From Luteibacter jiangsuensis (GTDB lineage Bacteria > Pseudomonadota > Gammaproteobacteria > Xanthomonadales > Rhodanobacteraceae), in the NCBI RefSeq assembly GCF_030812295.1, contig NZ_JAUSSK010000003.1, forward strand, positions 124,001 to 188,000: 64,000 bases of DNA, in the 5' to 3' direction. Each line of letters opens with the position of its first letter. Position 1 is the stretch's first letter. Shown one piece after another: positions 57,089-64,000 of the stretch. The notes under the pieces are model-generated. The model did not search any database and was not told where the DNA came from. It worked only from the letters and a program-made list of their open reading frames with translations. Position numbers and translations under genes: made by a program.

Positions 57089-57691
57089 ATGGAACTCAAC
57101 GTTATTGGCGCCAAGGCGCTCACCGTGTCGGACGACGTGTTCGGCGGCGAGTACAAGAAGGCCCTCGTCCACCAGGTCGTCACCGCCTACCAGGCGGCTG
57201 GCCGTGCCGGTACGAAGGCTCAGCTGTCTCGCGGTCAGATGTCCGGTACGACCAAGAAGTTCAAGAAGCAGAAGGGTGGCGGCGCTCGCCACGGCGACTA
57301 CCGCGCTCCGATCTTCGTCGGTGGTGGTGTGACGTTCGCGGCCAAGCCGCGCAGCTTCGAGCAGAAGGTCAACCGCAAGGCTTACCGTGTCGCGATCCGT
57401 TCGATCGTCGCCGAGCTGAACCGTCAGGGTCGCCTGAAGGTCGTCTCCGAGCTGTCGATGGAAGCCCCGAGCACCAAGGGCATGATCGCGAAGCTGGCCG
57501 AGCTCGAAGTCAAGGGTCGCGTGCTGCTGGTGTCGGAAGATGCCACCGAGGCGCTGTACCTGTCCGCCCGCAACATTCCGTACATCCACGTCGTCGACGT
57601 GTTGGCCCTTAATCCGGTCAGCCTGGTCGGCAGCGACTTCGTCGTCATGACGGTGGACGCGGTCAAGAAGGTCGAGGAGTGGCTCGCATGA
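57089..57691 (+). CDS. rplD: Ribosomal protein uL4
   Basis: 200 residues. Exit-tunnel protein and, in enterobacteria, repressor of the S10 operon. The tunnel loop reads [24 protein letters not shown] overlap with rplW. Confidence 0.97.
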   Translation: MELNVIGAKALTVSDDVFGGEYKKALVHQVVTAYQAAGRAGTKAQLSRGQMSGTTKKFKKQKGGGARHGDYRAPIFVGGGVTFAAKPRSFEQKVNRKAYRVAIRSIVAELNRQGRLKVVSELSMEAPSTKGMIAKLAELEVKGRVLLVSEDATEALYLSARNIPYIHVVDVLALNPVSLVGSDFVVMTVDAVKKVEEWLA

Positions 57692-57981
57692 GCACCGAAC
57701 GCACGCTCAACACGCTTCGCGCGCCGCACATCTCCGAGAAGTCGGCTCGCCTTGCTGAGAACAACCAGTACGTTTTCGTCGTGGCGCCCGAGGCGACCAA
57801 GGCCGATGTCCGTGCAGCCGTGGAACACCTCTTCGACGTCAAGGTCGTGGACGTGAACCTCGTGAACACCAAGGGCAAGGTCAAGTCGTTCCGCTTCCGC
57901 ACTGGCAACCGCCAGGGCAAGCGTAAGGCCTACGTGCGCCTCGCCGACGGTCACACGATCGACGTGTCGGCCAAGGCCTGA
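57688..57981 (+). CDS. rplW: Ribosomal protein uL23
   Basis: 97 residues. It forms the exit-site docking point for trigger factor and SRP ([21 protein letters not shown]). ATG 57688 overlaps the rplD stop by 4 bases; the in-frame GTG at 57679 is less likely. Confidence 0.96.
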   Translation: MSTERTLNTLRAPHISEKSARLAENNQYVFVVAPEATKADVRAAVEHLFDVKVVDVNLVNTKGKVKSFRFRTGNRQGKRKAYVRLADGHTIDVSAKA

Positions 57982-57999
57982 GCCAGGAGTTGAATTGAG

Positions 58000-58821
58000 A
58001 TGGCACTGATCACTCACAAGCCGACCTCCCCGGGCCGCCGCGACGCAGTCAGCGTGCGGACCGAAGGTCTGCACAAGGGCGCACCTTACGCGCCCCTGAC
58101 CGAATCGCAGTCGAAGACGGGTGGCCGCAACCACTACGGTCGCATCACCACGCGTCATCGCGGCGGCGGTCACAAGCAGGCTTACCGCATCATCGATTTC
58201 AAGCGTGACAAGGAAGGCATCGCCGCCGTTGTCGAGCGTCTGGAATACGATCCGAACCGCACCGCGCACATCGCGCTGCTGTGCTACGCCGATGGCGAGC
58301 GCCGCTACATCATCGCGCCGAAGGGCGTGGCGGTGGGCGACCGTCTCGTGTCCGGTTCCGACTCCCCGATCAAGCCGGGCAACTGCCTGCCGCTTCGTTC
58401 GATCCCGGTCGGTTCCACCGTCCACTGCATCGAGATGAAGCCGGGCAAGGGTGCGCAGATCGCGCGTTCGGCGGGTGCCTCGGTCCAGCTGGTCGCTCGC
58501 GAGCAAGGTTACGCAACGCTGCGTCTTCGCTCCGGCGAAATGCGCCGCGTGCCGGTCGAATGCCGCGCCACCATCGGTGAAGTCGGCAATTCCGAGCATA
58601 GCCTGCGCAAGCTTGGCAAGGCCGGTAAGAAGCGCTGGGCGGGTATCCGTCCGACCGTTCGCGGTGTCGTGATGAACCCGGTCGACCATCCGCATGGCGG
58701 TGGTGAAGGCAAGACCTCCGGTGGCCGTCATCCGGTCAGCCCGTGGGGTACGCCGACCAAGGGTTACAAGACGCGCAACAACAAGCGCACCCAGCAGTTC
58801 ATCGTGCGTCGTCGCAAGTAA
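58000..58821 (+). CDS. rplB: Ribosomal protein uL2
   Basis: 273 residues. Needed for subunit joining and peptidyl transfer; [25 protein letters not shown] holds the conserved His near the active centre. Confidence 0.98.
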   Translation: MALITHKPTSPGRRDAVSVRTEGLHKGAPYAPLTESQSKTGGRNHYGRITTRHRGGGHKQAYRIIDFKRDKEGIAAVVERLEYDPNRTAHIALLCYADGERRYIIAPKGVAVGDRLVSGSDSPIKPGNCLPLRSIPVGSTVHCIEMKPGKGAQIARSAGASVQLVAREQGYATLRLRSGEMRRVPVECRATIGEVGNSEHSLRKLGKAGKKRWAGIRPTVRGVVMNPVDHPHGGGEGKTSGGRHPVSPWGTPTKGYKTRNNKRTQQFIVRRRK

Positions 58822-58833
58822 TAGGAAACGATC

Positions 58834-59106
58834 ATGCCGCGCTCTCTAAAGAAAGGTCCGTTCGTTGACCTGCACCTCGTAAAGAAGGTGGAAGCCGCCG
58901 TTTCCGCCAACAACAAGCGTCCGATCAAGACCTGGTCGCGTCGTTCGATGATTCTGCCGGAGATGGTCGGTCTGACCATCGCCATCCACAACGGCCGCCA
59001 GCACGTGCCCGTCCTGATCAACGAGAACATGGTCGGGCACAAGCTCGGCGAGTTCGCGGTGACCCGTACGTACAAGGGCCACGCAGGCGATAAGAAGGGC
59101 AAGTGA
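58834..59106 (+). CDS. rpsS: Ribosomal protein uS19
   Basis: 90 residues. 30S head protein that contacts the A-site finger ([20 protein letters not shown]). Its stop shares one base with the rplV start. Confidence 0.97.
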   Translation: MPRSLKKGPFVDLHLVKKVEAAVSANNKRPIKTWSRRSMILPEMVGLTIAIHNGRQHVPVLINENMVGHKLGEFAVTRTYKGHAGDKKGK

Positions 59107-59441
59107 TGAGCACCGAAGCCAAAGCGATCCTGCGCAGCGCCCGCATCTCGGCGCAGAAGGCACGCCTGGTGGCTGACCTGGTCCGCGGTATGCCCGTGGG
59201 CCGAGCCAGCGACGTGCTCGCCTTTACCAACAAGAAAGCCGCCCACCTTGTCCGCAAGGTGCTGCTCTCCGCCGTCGCCAACGCCGAAAACAACCTCGGC
59301 GCCGACGTGGACGAGCTCAAGGTGGCCCGCATCTTCGTCGACGAAGGTCCGGCGATGAAGCGTATGTACGCCCGCGCCAAAGGTCGCGGCTCGCGCATCC
59401 TGAAGCGCACCAGCCACATCACTGTGGTTGTCGGCAACTGA
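59106..59441 (+). CDS. rplV: Ribosomal protein uL22
   Basis: 111 residues. Tunnel constriction protein; the loop [22 protein letters not shown] has no visible macrolide-type deletion. TGATG junction with rpsS; GTG 59103 is an alternative start. Confidence 0.97.
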   Translation: MSTEAKAILRSARISAQKARLVADLVRGMPVGRASDVLAFTNKKAAHLVRKVLLSAVANAENNLGADVDELKVARIFVDEGPAMKRMYARAKGRGSRILKRTSHITVVVGN

Positions 59442-59456
59442 CTGGGGTAAGACACG

Positions 59457-60188
59457 ATGGGTCATAAAGTTCATCCCACCGGTATCCGCCTCGGCATTGC
59501 CAAGGACTGGAACTCGAAGTGGTACGCAAACAAGGGTGAGTACGCCCAGTACCTCGCGGCCGACCTCAAGGTCCGTGAGATGCTGCGCAAGAAGCTCGCC
59601 GCCGCTGGTATCTCGAAGATTCAGATCGAGCGCCCGGCCAAGACCGCTCGCGTGACGATCTTCACCGCCCGTCCGGGCGTGGTGATCGGCAAGAAGGGCG
59701 AGGACATCGAGAAGCTGCGCAAGGAAGTCACGGACATGATGGGCGTTCCGACGCACATCAACGTCAGTGAAGTCCGCAAGCCGGAACTCGACGCCCAGCT
59801 CGTCGCTGAATCGATCGCCCAGCAGCTCGAGCGACGCATCATGTTCCGCCGTGCCATGAAGCGCTCGGTCGGTAACGCGATGCGCCTCGGCGCCCTCGGC
59901 ATCAAGATCAACGTCTCCGGCCGTTTGAACGGCGCCGAGATCGCGCGCTCCGAGTGGGCTCGCGAAGGTCGTGTTCCGCTGCATACCCTGCGCGCGGACA
60001 TCGACTACGGCACCGCCGAGGCCAAGACCCAGTACGGCATCATCGGTGTCAAGGTTTGGGTCTACAAGGGCGAGATCTTCGATCTGGCGGCCGCTACGGC
60101 CGAGTCGAAGGAAGAACAGCAGCCTCAGCAGTCGTCGCGCCGCGAGGGTGGTGAAAACCGCCGCGAGCGTGAGCGCGCTGCCAAGTAA
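59457..60188 (+). CDS. rpsC: Ribosomal protein uS3
   Basis: 243 residues. mRNA entry-site protein with a KH domain ([20 protein letters not shown]). The C-terminal tail is Gln/Arg/Glu-rich ([17 protein letters not shown]). Confidence 0.97.
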   Translation: MGHKVHPTGIRLGIAKDWNSKWYANKGEYAQYLAADLKVREMLRKKLAAAGISKIQIERPAKTARVTIFTARPGVVIGKKGEDIEKLRKEVTDMMGVPTHINVSEVRKPELDAQLVAESIAQQLERRIMFRRAMKRSVGNAMRLGALGIKINVSGRLNGAEIARSEWAREGRVPLHTLRADIDYGTAEAKTQYGIIGVKVWVYKGEIFDLAAATAESKEEQQPQQSSRREGGENRRERERAAK

Positions 60189-60199
60189 GGAGCGTTGCC

Positions 60200-60613
60200 A
60201 TGTTGCAACCGAAGCGTACCAAGTACCGCAAGATGCATAAGGGCCGTAACGATGGCCTGGCATTCAATTCCAACCTCGTGAGCTTTGGCGAGTACGGCCT
60301 CAAGGCGACGACGCACGGTCAGTTGACCGCGCGTCAGATCGAAGCGGCCCGTCGTTGCATCACGCGCTACGTGAAGCGTGGCGGCAAGCTTTGGATCCGC
60401 GTGTTCCCGGACAAGCCGATCACCCGTAAGCCCATCGAAGTCCGAATGGGTGCAGGTAAGGGTGGCGTCGAGTTCTGGGTCGCTCTGATCCAGCCCGGTC
60501 GCATGCTTTATGAAATCGAAGGTGTCGACGAGACGACGGCACGCGAAGCGTTCCGTCTGGCGGCAGCCAAGCTCTCCGTCCAGACCCAGTTCGTCTCCAG
60601 GGCGGTGATGTAA
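60200..60613 (+). CDS. rplP: Ribosomal protein uL16
   Basis: 137 residues, near the A-site t[20 protein letters not shown] start and [14 protein letters not shown] block. Stop and rpmC start overlap (TAATG). Confidence 0.98.
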   Translation: MLQPKRTKYRKMHKGRNDGLAFNSNLVSFGEYGLKATTHGQLTARQIEAARRCITRYVKRGGKLWIRVFPDKPITRKPIEVRMGAGKGGVEFWVALIQPGRMLYEIEGVDETTAREAFRLAAAKLSVQTQFVSRAVM

Positions 60614-60798
60614 TGGCCAGCAAAGAAATCAAAGAGAAGTCGGCGGAAGAGCTGAAGCAGCACCTGCTGGACCTTCGCAAGGAGCAGTTCAATCTGCGCA
60701 TGCAGAAGGGCTCCGGACAGCTCACCCAGCCGCACCAGCTGCGCCGCGTTCGGCGTGACATCGCCCGCACGAAGTTCGTGCTCGGCGTGAAGAAGTAA
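60613..60798 (+). CDS. rpmC: Ribosomal protein uL29
   Basis: 61 residues, a two-helix protein at the tunnel exit ([19 protein letters not shown]). Starts on the last base of rplP's stop. Confidence 0.96.
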   Translation: MASKEIKEKSAEELKQHLLDLRKEQFNLRMQKGSGQLTQPHQLRRVRRDIARTKFVLGVKK

Positions 60799-60809
60799 GG
60801 ACGGCGGAC

Positions 60810-61070
60810 ATGAGCGATAACACGAAGACGGCGCGTACCCTCACGGGTCGTGTCATCAGCAACAAGATGGCTAACACGGTGACGGTGCTGATCGAGCGCC
60901 AGGTGCAGCACCCGCTGCTCGGCAAGATCATCCGCCGTTCCACGAAGCTCCATGCGCACGACGAAACCGGCGCGAACGAGGGTGACCTCGTCCGCATCGC
61001 GGAATGCCGTCCGCTGTCGAAGACCAAACATCACCGCGTGGTCGAAATCGTCACGCGCGCTGAAGTCTAA
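60810..61070 (+). CDS. rpsQ: Ribosomal protein uS17
   Basis: 86 residues of OB fold ([22 protein letters not shown]). Early 16S rRNA binder. Confidence 0.97.
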   Translation: MSDNTKTARTLTGRVISNKMANTVTVLIERQVQHPLLGKIIRRSTKLHAHDETGANEGDLVRIAECRPLSKTKHHRVVEIVTRAEV

Positions 61071-61081
61071 GGAGAGCTGCC

Positions 61082-61450
61082 ATGATTCAGGTACAGAGCA
61101 TGCTTTCCGCGGCCGATAACAGCGGCGCGAAGGAACTGATGTGCATCAAGGTGCTGGGCGGCTCGAAGCGCCGTTACGCCAGCGTCGGTGATGTCATCAA
61201 GGTGACCGTCAAGGACGCCATTCCCCGCGGTAAGGTCAAGAAGGGCGAGGTGTACAACGCCGTGGTGGTTCGTACCGCCAAGGGTGTGCGCCGCGCTGAC
61301 GGTTCCGTGATCCGTTTCGACGGCAACGCGGCCGTCATCCTCAACAACAAGCTCGAGCCGATCGGTACCCGTATTTTCGGGCCGGTTACCCGCGAGCTGC
61401 GCAGCGAGAAGTTCATGAAGATCGTCTCGCTCGCGCCCGAAGTGCTCTGA
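61082..61450 (+). CDS. rplN: Ribosomal protein uL14
   Basis: 122 residues; intersubunit bridge and RsfS-binding protein ([20 protein letters not shown]). First gene of the spc part by E. coli convention; no separate promoter seen here. Confidence 0.98.
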   Translation: MIQVQSMLSAADNSGAKELMCIKVLGGSKRRYASVGDVIKVTVKDAIPRGKVKKGEVYNAVVVRTAKGVRRADGSVIRFDGNAAVILNNKLEPIGTRIFGPVTRELRSEKFMKIVSLAPEVL

Positions 61451-61464
61451 GCGGAGGCCAGACC

Positions 61465-61776
61465 ATGAACCGTATCCGCAAGGGTGATAACGTCGTCGTC
61501 ATCACCGGCAAGAACAAGGGACAGCGCGGCGACGTGCTGCGCGTCGATGGCGACCGCGTGGTCGTCTCGAACGTGAACCTGGTCAAGCGCCACACCAAGC
61601 CGAACCCGCAGGCCAACCAGCCGGGTGGAATCGTCGAACGTGAGGCCTCGATCCATATCTCCAACGTCCAGCTCTTCAACTCCGCCACGAACAAGGGCGA
61701 GCGCGTGGGCACCAAGACGCTCGAGGACGGGCGCAAGGTGCGCGTGTTCCGTTCGGGCGAAGTGGTCGACGCGTAA
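61465..61776 (+). CDS. rplX: Ribosomal protein uL24
   Basis: 103 residues with a KOW motif ([21 protein letters not shown]). An assembly initiator of the 50S. Confidence 0.97.
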   Translation: MNRIRKGDNVVVITGKNKGQRGDVLRVDGDRVVVSNVNLVKRHTKPNPQANQPGGIVEREASIHISNVQLFNSATNKGERVGTKTLEDGRKVRVFRSGEVVDA

Positions 61777-61788
61777 GGAATCGAAGTC

Positions 61789-62328
61789 ATGACCCGCCTT
61801 GAATCGTTTTACAAAGAGTCGGTAATGCAGAAGCTCACTGAGCGCTTCGGTTACCAGAACGTCATGGAAGTCCCGCGCATCACGAAGATCACGCTCAACA
61901 TGGGCGTCGGCGAAGCCGCCGGTAACAAGAAGATCCTCGAGAACGCCGTGGCCGATATGACCAAGATCGCCGGCCAGAAGCCGATCACGACGAAGGCCCG
62001 CGTGTCGGTCGCTTCGTTCAAGATCCGTGACGGTTGGCCGATCGGCTGCAAGGTCACGCTCCGTCGTGCCCAGATGTGGGAATTCCTGGACCGCCTGATC
62101 AACATCTCGCTGCCGCGTACGCGCGACTTCCGTGGTGTCTCGGGCCGTGCCTTCGATGGCCGTGGTAACTACAACTTCGGTATCAAGGAACAGATCATTT
62201 TCCCGGAAATCGACTTCGATCAGGTCGACGCGCTGCGTGGCATGGATATCTCCATCACCACCACCGCCAAGACCGACGAAGAAGCCAAGGCGCTGCTGGA
62301 AGCCTTCAGCTTCCCGTTCCGCAACTGA
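61789..62328 (+). CDS. rplE: Ribosomal protein uL5
   Basis: 179 residues. Binds 5S rRNA and the P-site tRNA elbow. [20 protein letters not shown] and [18 protein letters not shown] are family blocks. Confidence 0.98.
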   Translation: MTRLESFYKESVMQKLTERFGYQNVMEVPRITKITLNMGVGEAAGNKKILENAVADMTKIAGQKPITTKARVSVASFKIRDGWPIGCKVTLRRAQMWEFLDRLINISLPRTRDFRGVSGRAFDGRGNYNFGIKEQIIFPEIDFDQVDALRGMDISITTTAKTDEEAKALLEAFSFPFRN

Positions 62329-62341
62329 TCACAGGTAGAAC

Positions 62342-62647
62342 ATGGCCAAGACCTCGATGGTCGAGCGCGACCTCAAGCGCACCAAGATCGTGAAGAAGTT
62401 CGCCGCCAAGCGCGCCGAACTGAAGGCGATCGTCCTGAGCGCCACTGCGTCGTACGACGAAAAGATGGAAGCCCAGACCAAGCTGCAGAAGCTCCCGCGC
62501 GATGCCAGCCCGGTGCGCCAGCGTAATCGCTGCGCCCTGACCGGCCGCCCGCGTGGCGTCTACAGCAAGTTCGGCCTGGGCCGCAACAAGCTCCGCGAAG
62601 CCACGATGCGTGGCGACGTGCCGGGCTTGCGCAAGGCTAGCTGGTAA
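62342..62647 (+). CDS. rpsN: Ribosomal protein uS14 (zinc-free form)
   Basis: 101 residues, the long form without CxxC zinc pairs ([21 protein letters not shown]). 30S head protein. Followed by a 127-base gap with a strong hairpin, an unusual break in this operon. Confidence 0.97.
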   Translation: MAKTSMVERDLKRTKIVKKFAAKRAELKAIVLSATASYDEKMEAQTKLQKLPRDASPVRQRNRCALTGRPRGVYSKFGLGRNKLREATMRGDVPGLRKASW

Positions 62648-62680
62648 AAAACTCGCCAACGGCGGGGCGAGCTGTTATAG

Positions 62681-62709
62681 TCGTCGGTCTGCGCAACGCA
62701 GACCGACGA
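62681..62709. other. Perfect 13-bp hairpin between rpsN and rpsH
   Basis: TCGTCGGTCTGCG-CAA-CGCAGACCGACGA, a perfect stem with a 3-base loop, 34 bases after rpsN. It lacks a T tract. A second stem CTCGCC/GGCGAG lies at about 62651-62671, with GTTATAG between. It may be a processing site, a protein-binding structure or a weak attenuator. Confidence 0.75.
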
Positions 62710-62774
62710 TTGTCGGCTTTACAATTTAAGATTTCCGGTAATTCGGATATCGGTGCACTCTCAAGGGTTTTCTT

Positions 62775-63170
62775 ATGAGCATGACTGATCCCATCGCCGA
62801 TCTGTTTACGCGCATCCGTAATGGCCAGGCCTCTGGCAAGTCGGTTGTCCGTATGCCGTCGTCGAAGATGAAGCTGGCCCTGGCCAAGCTTCTGCAGAAC
62901 GAAGGCTATATCCTCGACGCCCGTGCCGCTGACGAAGCTGGCAAGCCGGTCCTCGAGATCAAGCTGAAGTATTTTGAAGGCCGTCCGGCCATCGAAACCA
63001 TTTCCCGTGTCAGCCGTTCGGGTCTCCGCGTCTATCGCGGCAAGGACGAGCTGCCGAAGGTCCTCGGTGGCCTGGGTATCTCGATCATCTCGACTTCCGC
63101 CGGTCTCCTGACCGATGCGCAGGCCCGTGCCAAGGGTCTGGGCGGCGAAGTCATCGGCCAGGTGGCGTAA
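62775..63170 (+). CDS. rpsH: Ribosomal protein uS8
   Basis: 131 residues. 16S helix-21 binder and spc-operon repressor in E. coli ([38 protein letters not shown]). Confidence 0.98.
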   Translation: MSMTDPIADLFTRIRNGQASGKSVVRMPSSKMKLALAKLLQNEGYILDARAADEAGKPVLEIKLKYFEGRPAIETISRVSRSGLRVYRGKDELPKVLGGLGISIISTSAGLLTDAQARAKGLGGEVIGQVA

Positions 63171-63181
63171 GGAGTCCCGAC

Positions 63182-63709
63182 ATGTCACGTGTAGCCAAGA
63201 AGCCCATCACCCTGCCGAAGGGCGTCGAACTCTCGATCGCCAATGGCACCGTCACCGTCAAGGGCCCGAAGGGCACCCTGACCACCCATGAACTGCCGGG
63301 CGTTTCGTTCCAGCAGGAGAACGGCGTGGCGAACATCGTTCTCGCCGAAGGTGCCGACGACAAGTTCGGCGGTACCGCCCGCGCGATCGTCGCCAACATG
63401 GTCCAGGGCGTCGCCAACGGTTTCGAGAAGAAGCTGGAGCTGGTCGGCGTGGGTTACCGCGCGCAGCTCACCGGCAAGGCCGTCAACCTGTCGCTGGGTT
63501 ATTCGCACCCGGTCGTCTTCGAGGCGCCGGAAGGCATCACCATCGAAGTTCCGTCGCAGACGGAAGTCCTGGTCAAGGGTGCCGACAAGCAGCTCGTGGG
63601 CCAGGTGGCCGCGAAGATCCGCGCGTTCCGTTCGCCTGAGCCCTACAAGGGCAAGGGTGTCCGCTACGCCGGCGAGACGATCATCCTGAAGGAAGCCAAG
63701 AAGGCCTAA
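63182..63709 (+). CDS. rplF: Ribosomal protein uL6
   Basis: 175 residues, two related domains; near the GTPase centre. [18 protein letters not shown] and [17 protein letters not shown] are family blocks. Confidence 0.98.
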   Translation: MSRVAKKPITLPKGVELSIANGTVTVKGPKGTLTTHELPGVSFQQENGVANIVLAEGADDKFGGTARAIVANMVQGVANGFEKKLELVGVGYRAQLTGKAVNLSLGYSHPVVFEAPEGITIEVPSQTEVLVKGADKQLVGQVAAKIRAFRSPEPYKGKGVRYAGETIILKEAKKA

Positions 63710-63739
63710 TCGGCCTATCCGCTTTCTGGAGACGAGACG

Positions 63740-64000
63740 ATGAACAAGAACGATTCCCGCCTGCGCCGCGCCAAGTCGACCCGTGCCCACATCCGTGAGC
63801 TCGCCGTCGCCCGCCTGAGCGTGCACCGCACCGGTCAGCACATCTACGCCCAGGTCTTCGCGCCGAACGGCACCGTCGTGGCAGCCGCCTCGACCGTGCA
63901 GAAGTCGGTCGCCGAAGGCCTCAAGAGCAAGAAGAACATCGAGGCCGCCAGTACGGTTGGCCGCGTCGTTGCCGAGCGCGCCAAGGCCGCCGGCATCGAA
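63740..64000 (+). CDS. rplR: Ribosomal protein uL18, 3' truncated
   Basis: The first 87 codons are in the window ([20 protein letters not shown], then [20 protein letters not shown]); the family usually has about 117 residues, so roughly 30 are missing beyond the edge. It binds 5S rRNA with L5. TCTGGAGACGAGACG before ATG 63740 gives a good ribosome site. Confidence 0.97.
   Translation, partial: MNKNDSRLRRAKSTRAHIRELAVARLSVHRTGQHIYAQVFAPNGTVVAAASTVQKSVAEGLKSKKNIEAASTVGRVVAERAKAAGIE

Overview
The window is high-GC DNA from a gammaproteobacterium. The tRNA-tuf-secE-nusG-rplKAJL-rpoBC-rpsLG-fusA-tuf-S10-spc chain, the lolB-ispE-prs-rplY-pth-ychF block and the style of the accessory genes point to the Lysobacterales (Xanthomonadales), most likely a Rhodanobacteraceae member such as Luteibacter or Dyella. 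That placement is an inference from gene content and order; no database search was run.

Layout. 1-3.6 kb: two mannosidase genes (GH125, truncated by the window edge, and a Tat-exported GH92). 3.7-7.5 kb: a small zinc-ribbon membrane protein, small hypotheticals, cfa, crcB and a Bcr/CflA-type drug exporter. 7.6-10.6 kb (minus strand): GNAT-minC-minD-minE-HExxH protein. 10.8-14.3 kb: a NarL-type two-component pair and an SRPBCC protein. 14.6-19.0 kb: a GldA/F/G-like ABC system plus a CtaG-like membrane protein, facing ppk2. 19.8-22.2 kb (minus): prfA and hemA. 22.3-29.9 kb: TPR lipoprotein, lolB, a GNAT-IspE fusion gene, tRNA-Gln, prs, rplY, pth, ychF. 30-34.2 kb: a small membrane protein, an OhrR-type regulator, a SpoIIE/RsbW/STAS partner-switching module and a thioesterase. 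34.4-64 kb: the transcription and translation superlocus, ending inside rplR.

In the superlocus, tRNA-Tyr, -Gly and -Thr precede tuf copy 1. They are followed by tRNA-Trp, secE, nusG, the L11-L1-L10-L12 genes, rpoB, rpoC, rpsL, rpsG, fusA and tuf copy 2. The two tuf genes encode identical proteins and appear to differ by one silent base. A strong terminator follows tuf 2. Then comes an unexpected islet of about 3 kb before rpsJ: an inverted-repeat-bounded non-coding element, a lipoprotein, a GxSxG lipase and a coiled-coil membrane protein. The S10/spc genes then restart from their own promoter, which is followed directly by a terminator-like hairpin.

A second theme is a family of short palindromic (REP-like) repeats beginning GTGGGAGCCG and ending CGGCGAT, in two core variants, scattered between genes of the first 34 kb. 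Two proteins end inside such repeats. The most unusual items are the effector/immunity-like islet in the str-S10 junction, the GNAT-IspE fusion, the hairpin at the start of the S10 transcript, and REP sequence used as coding tails.
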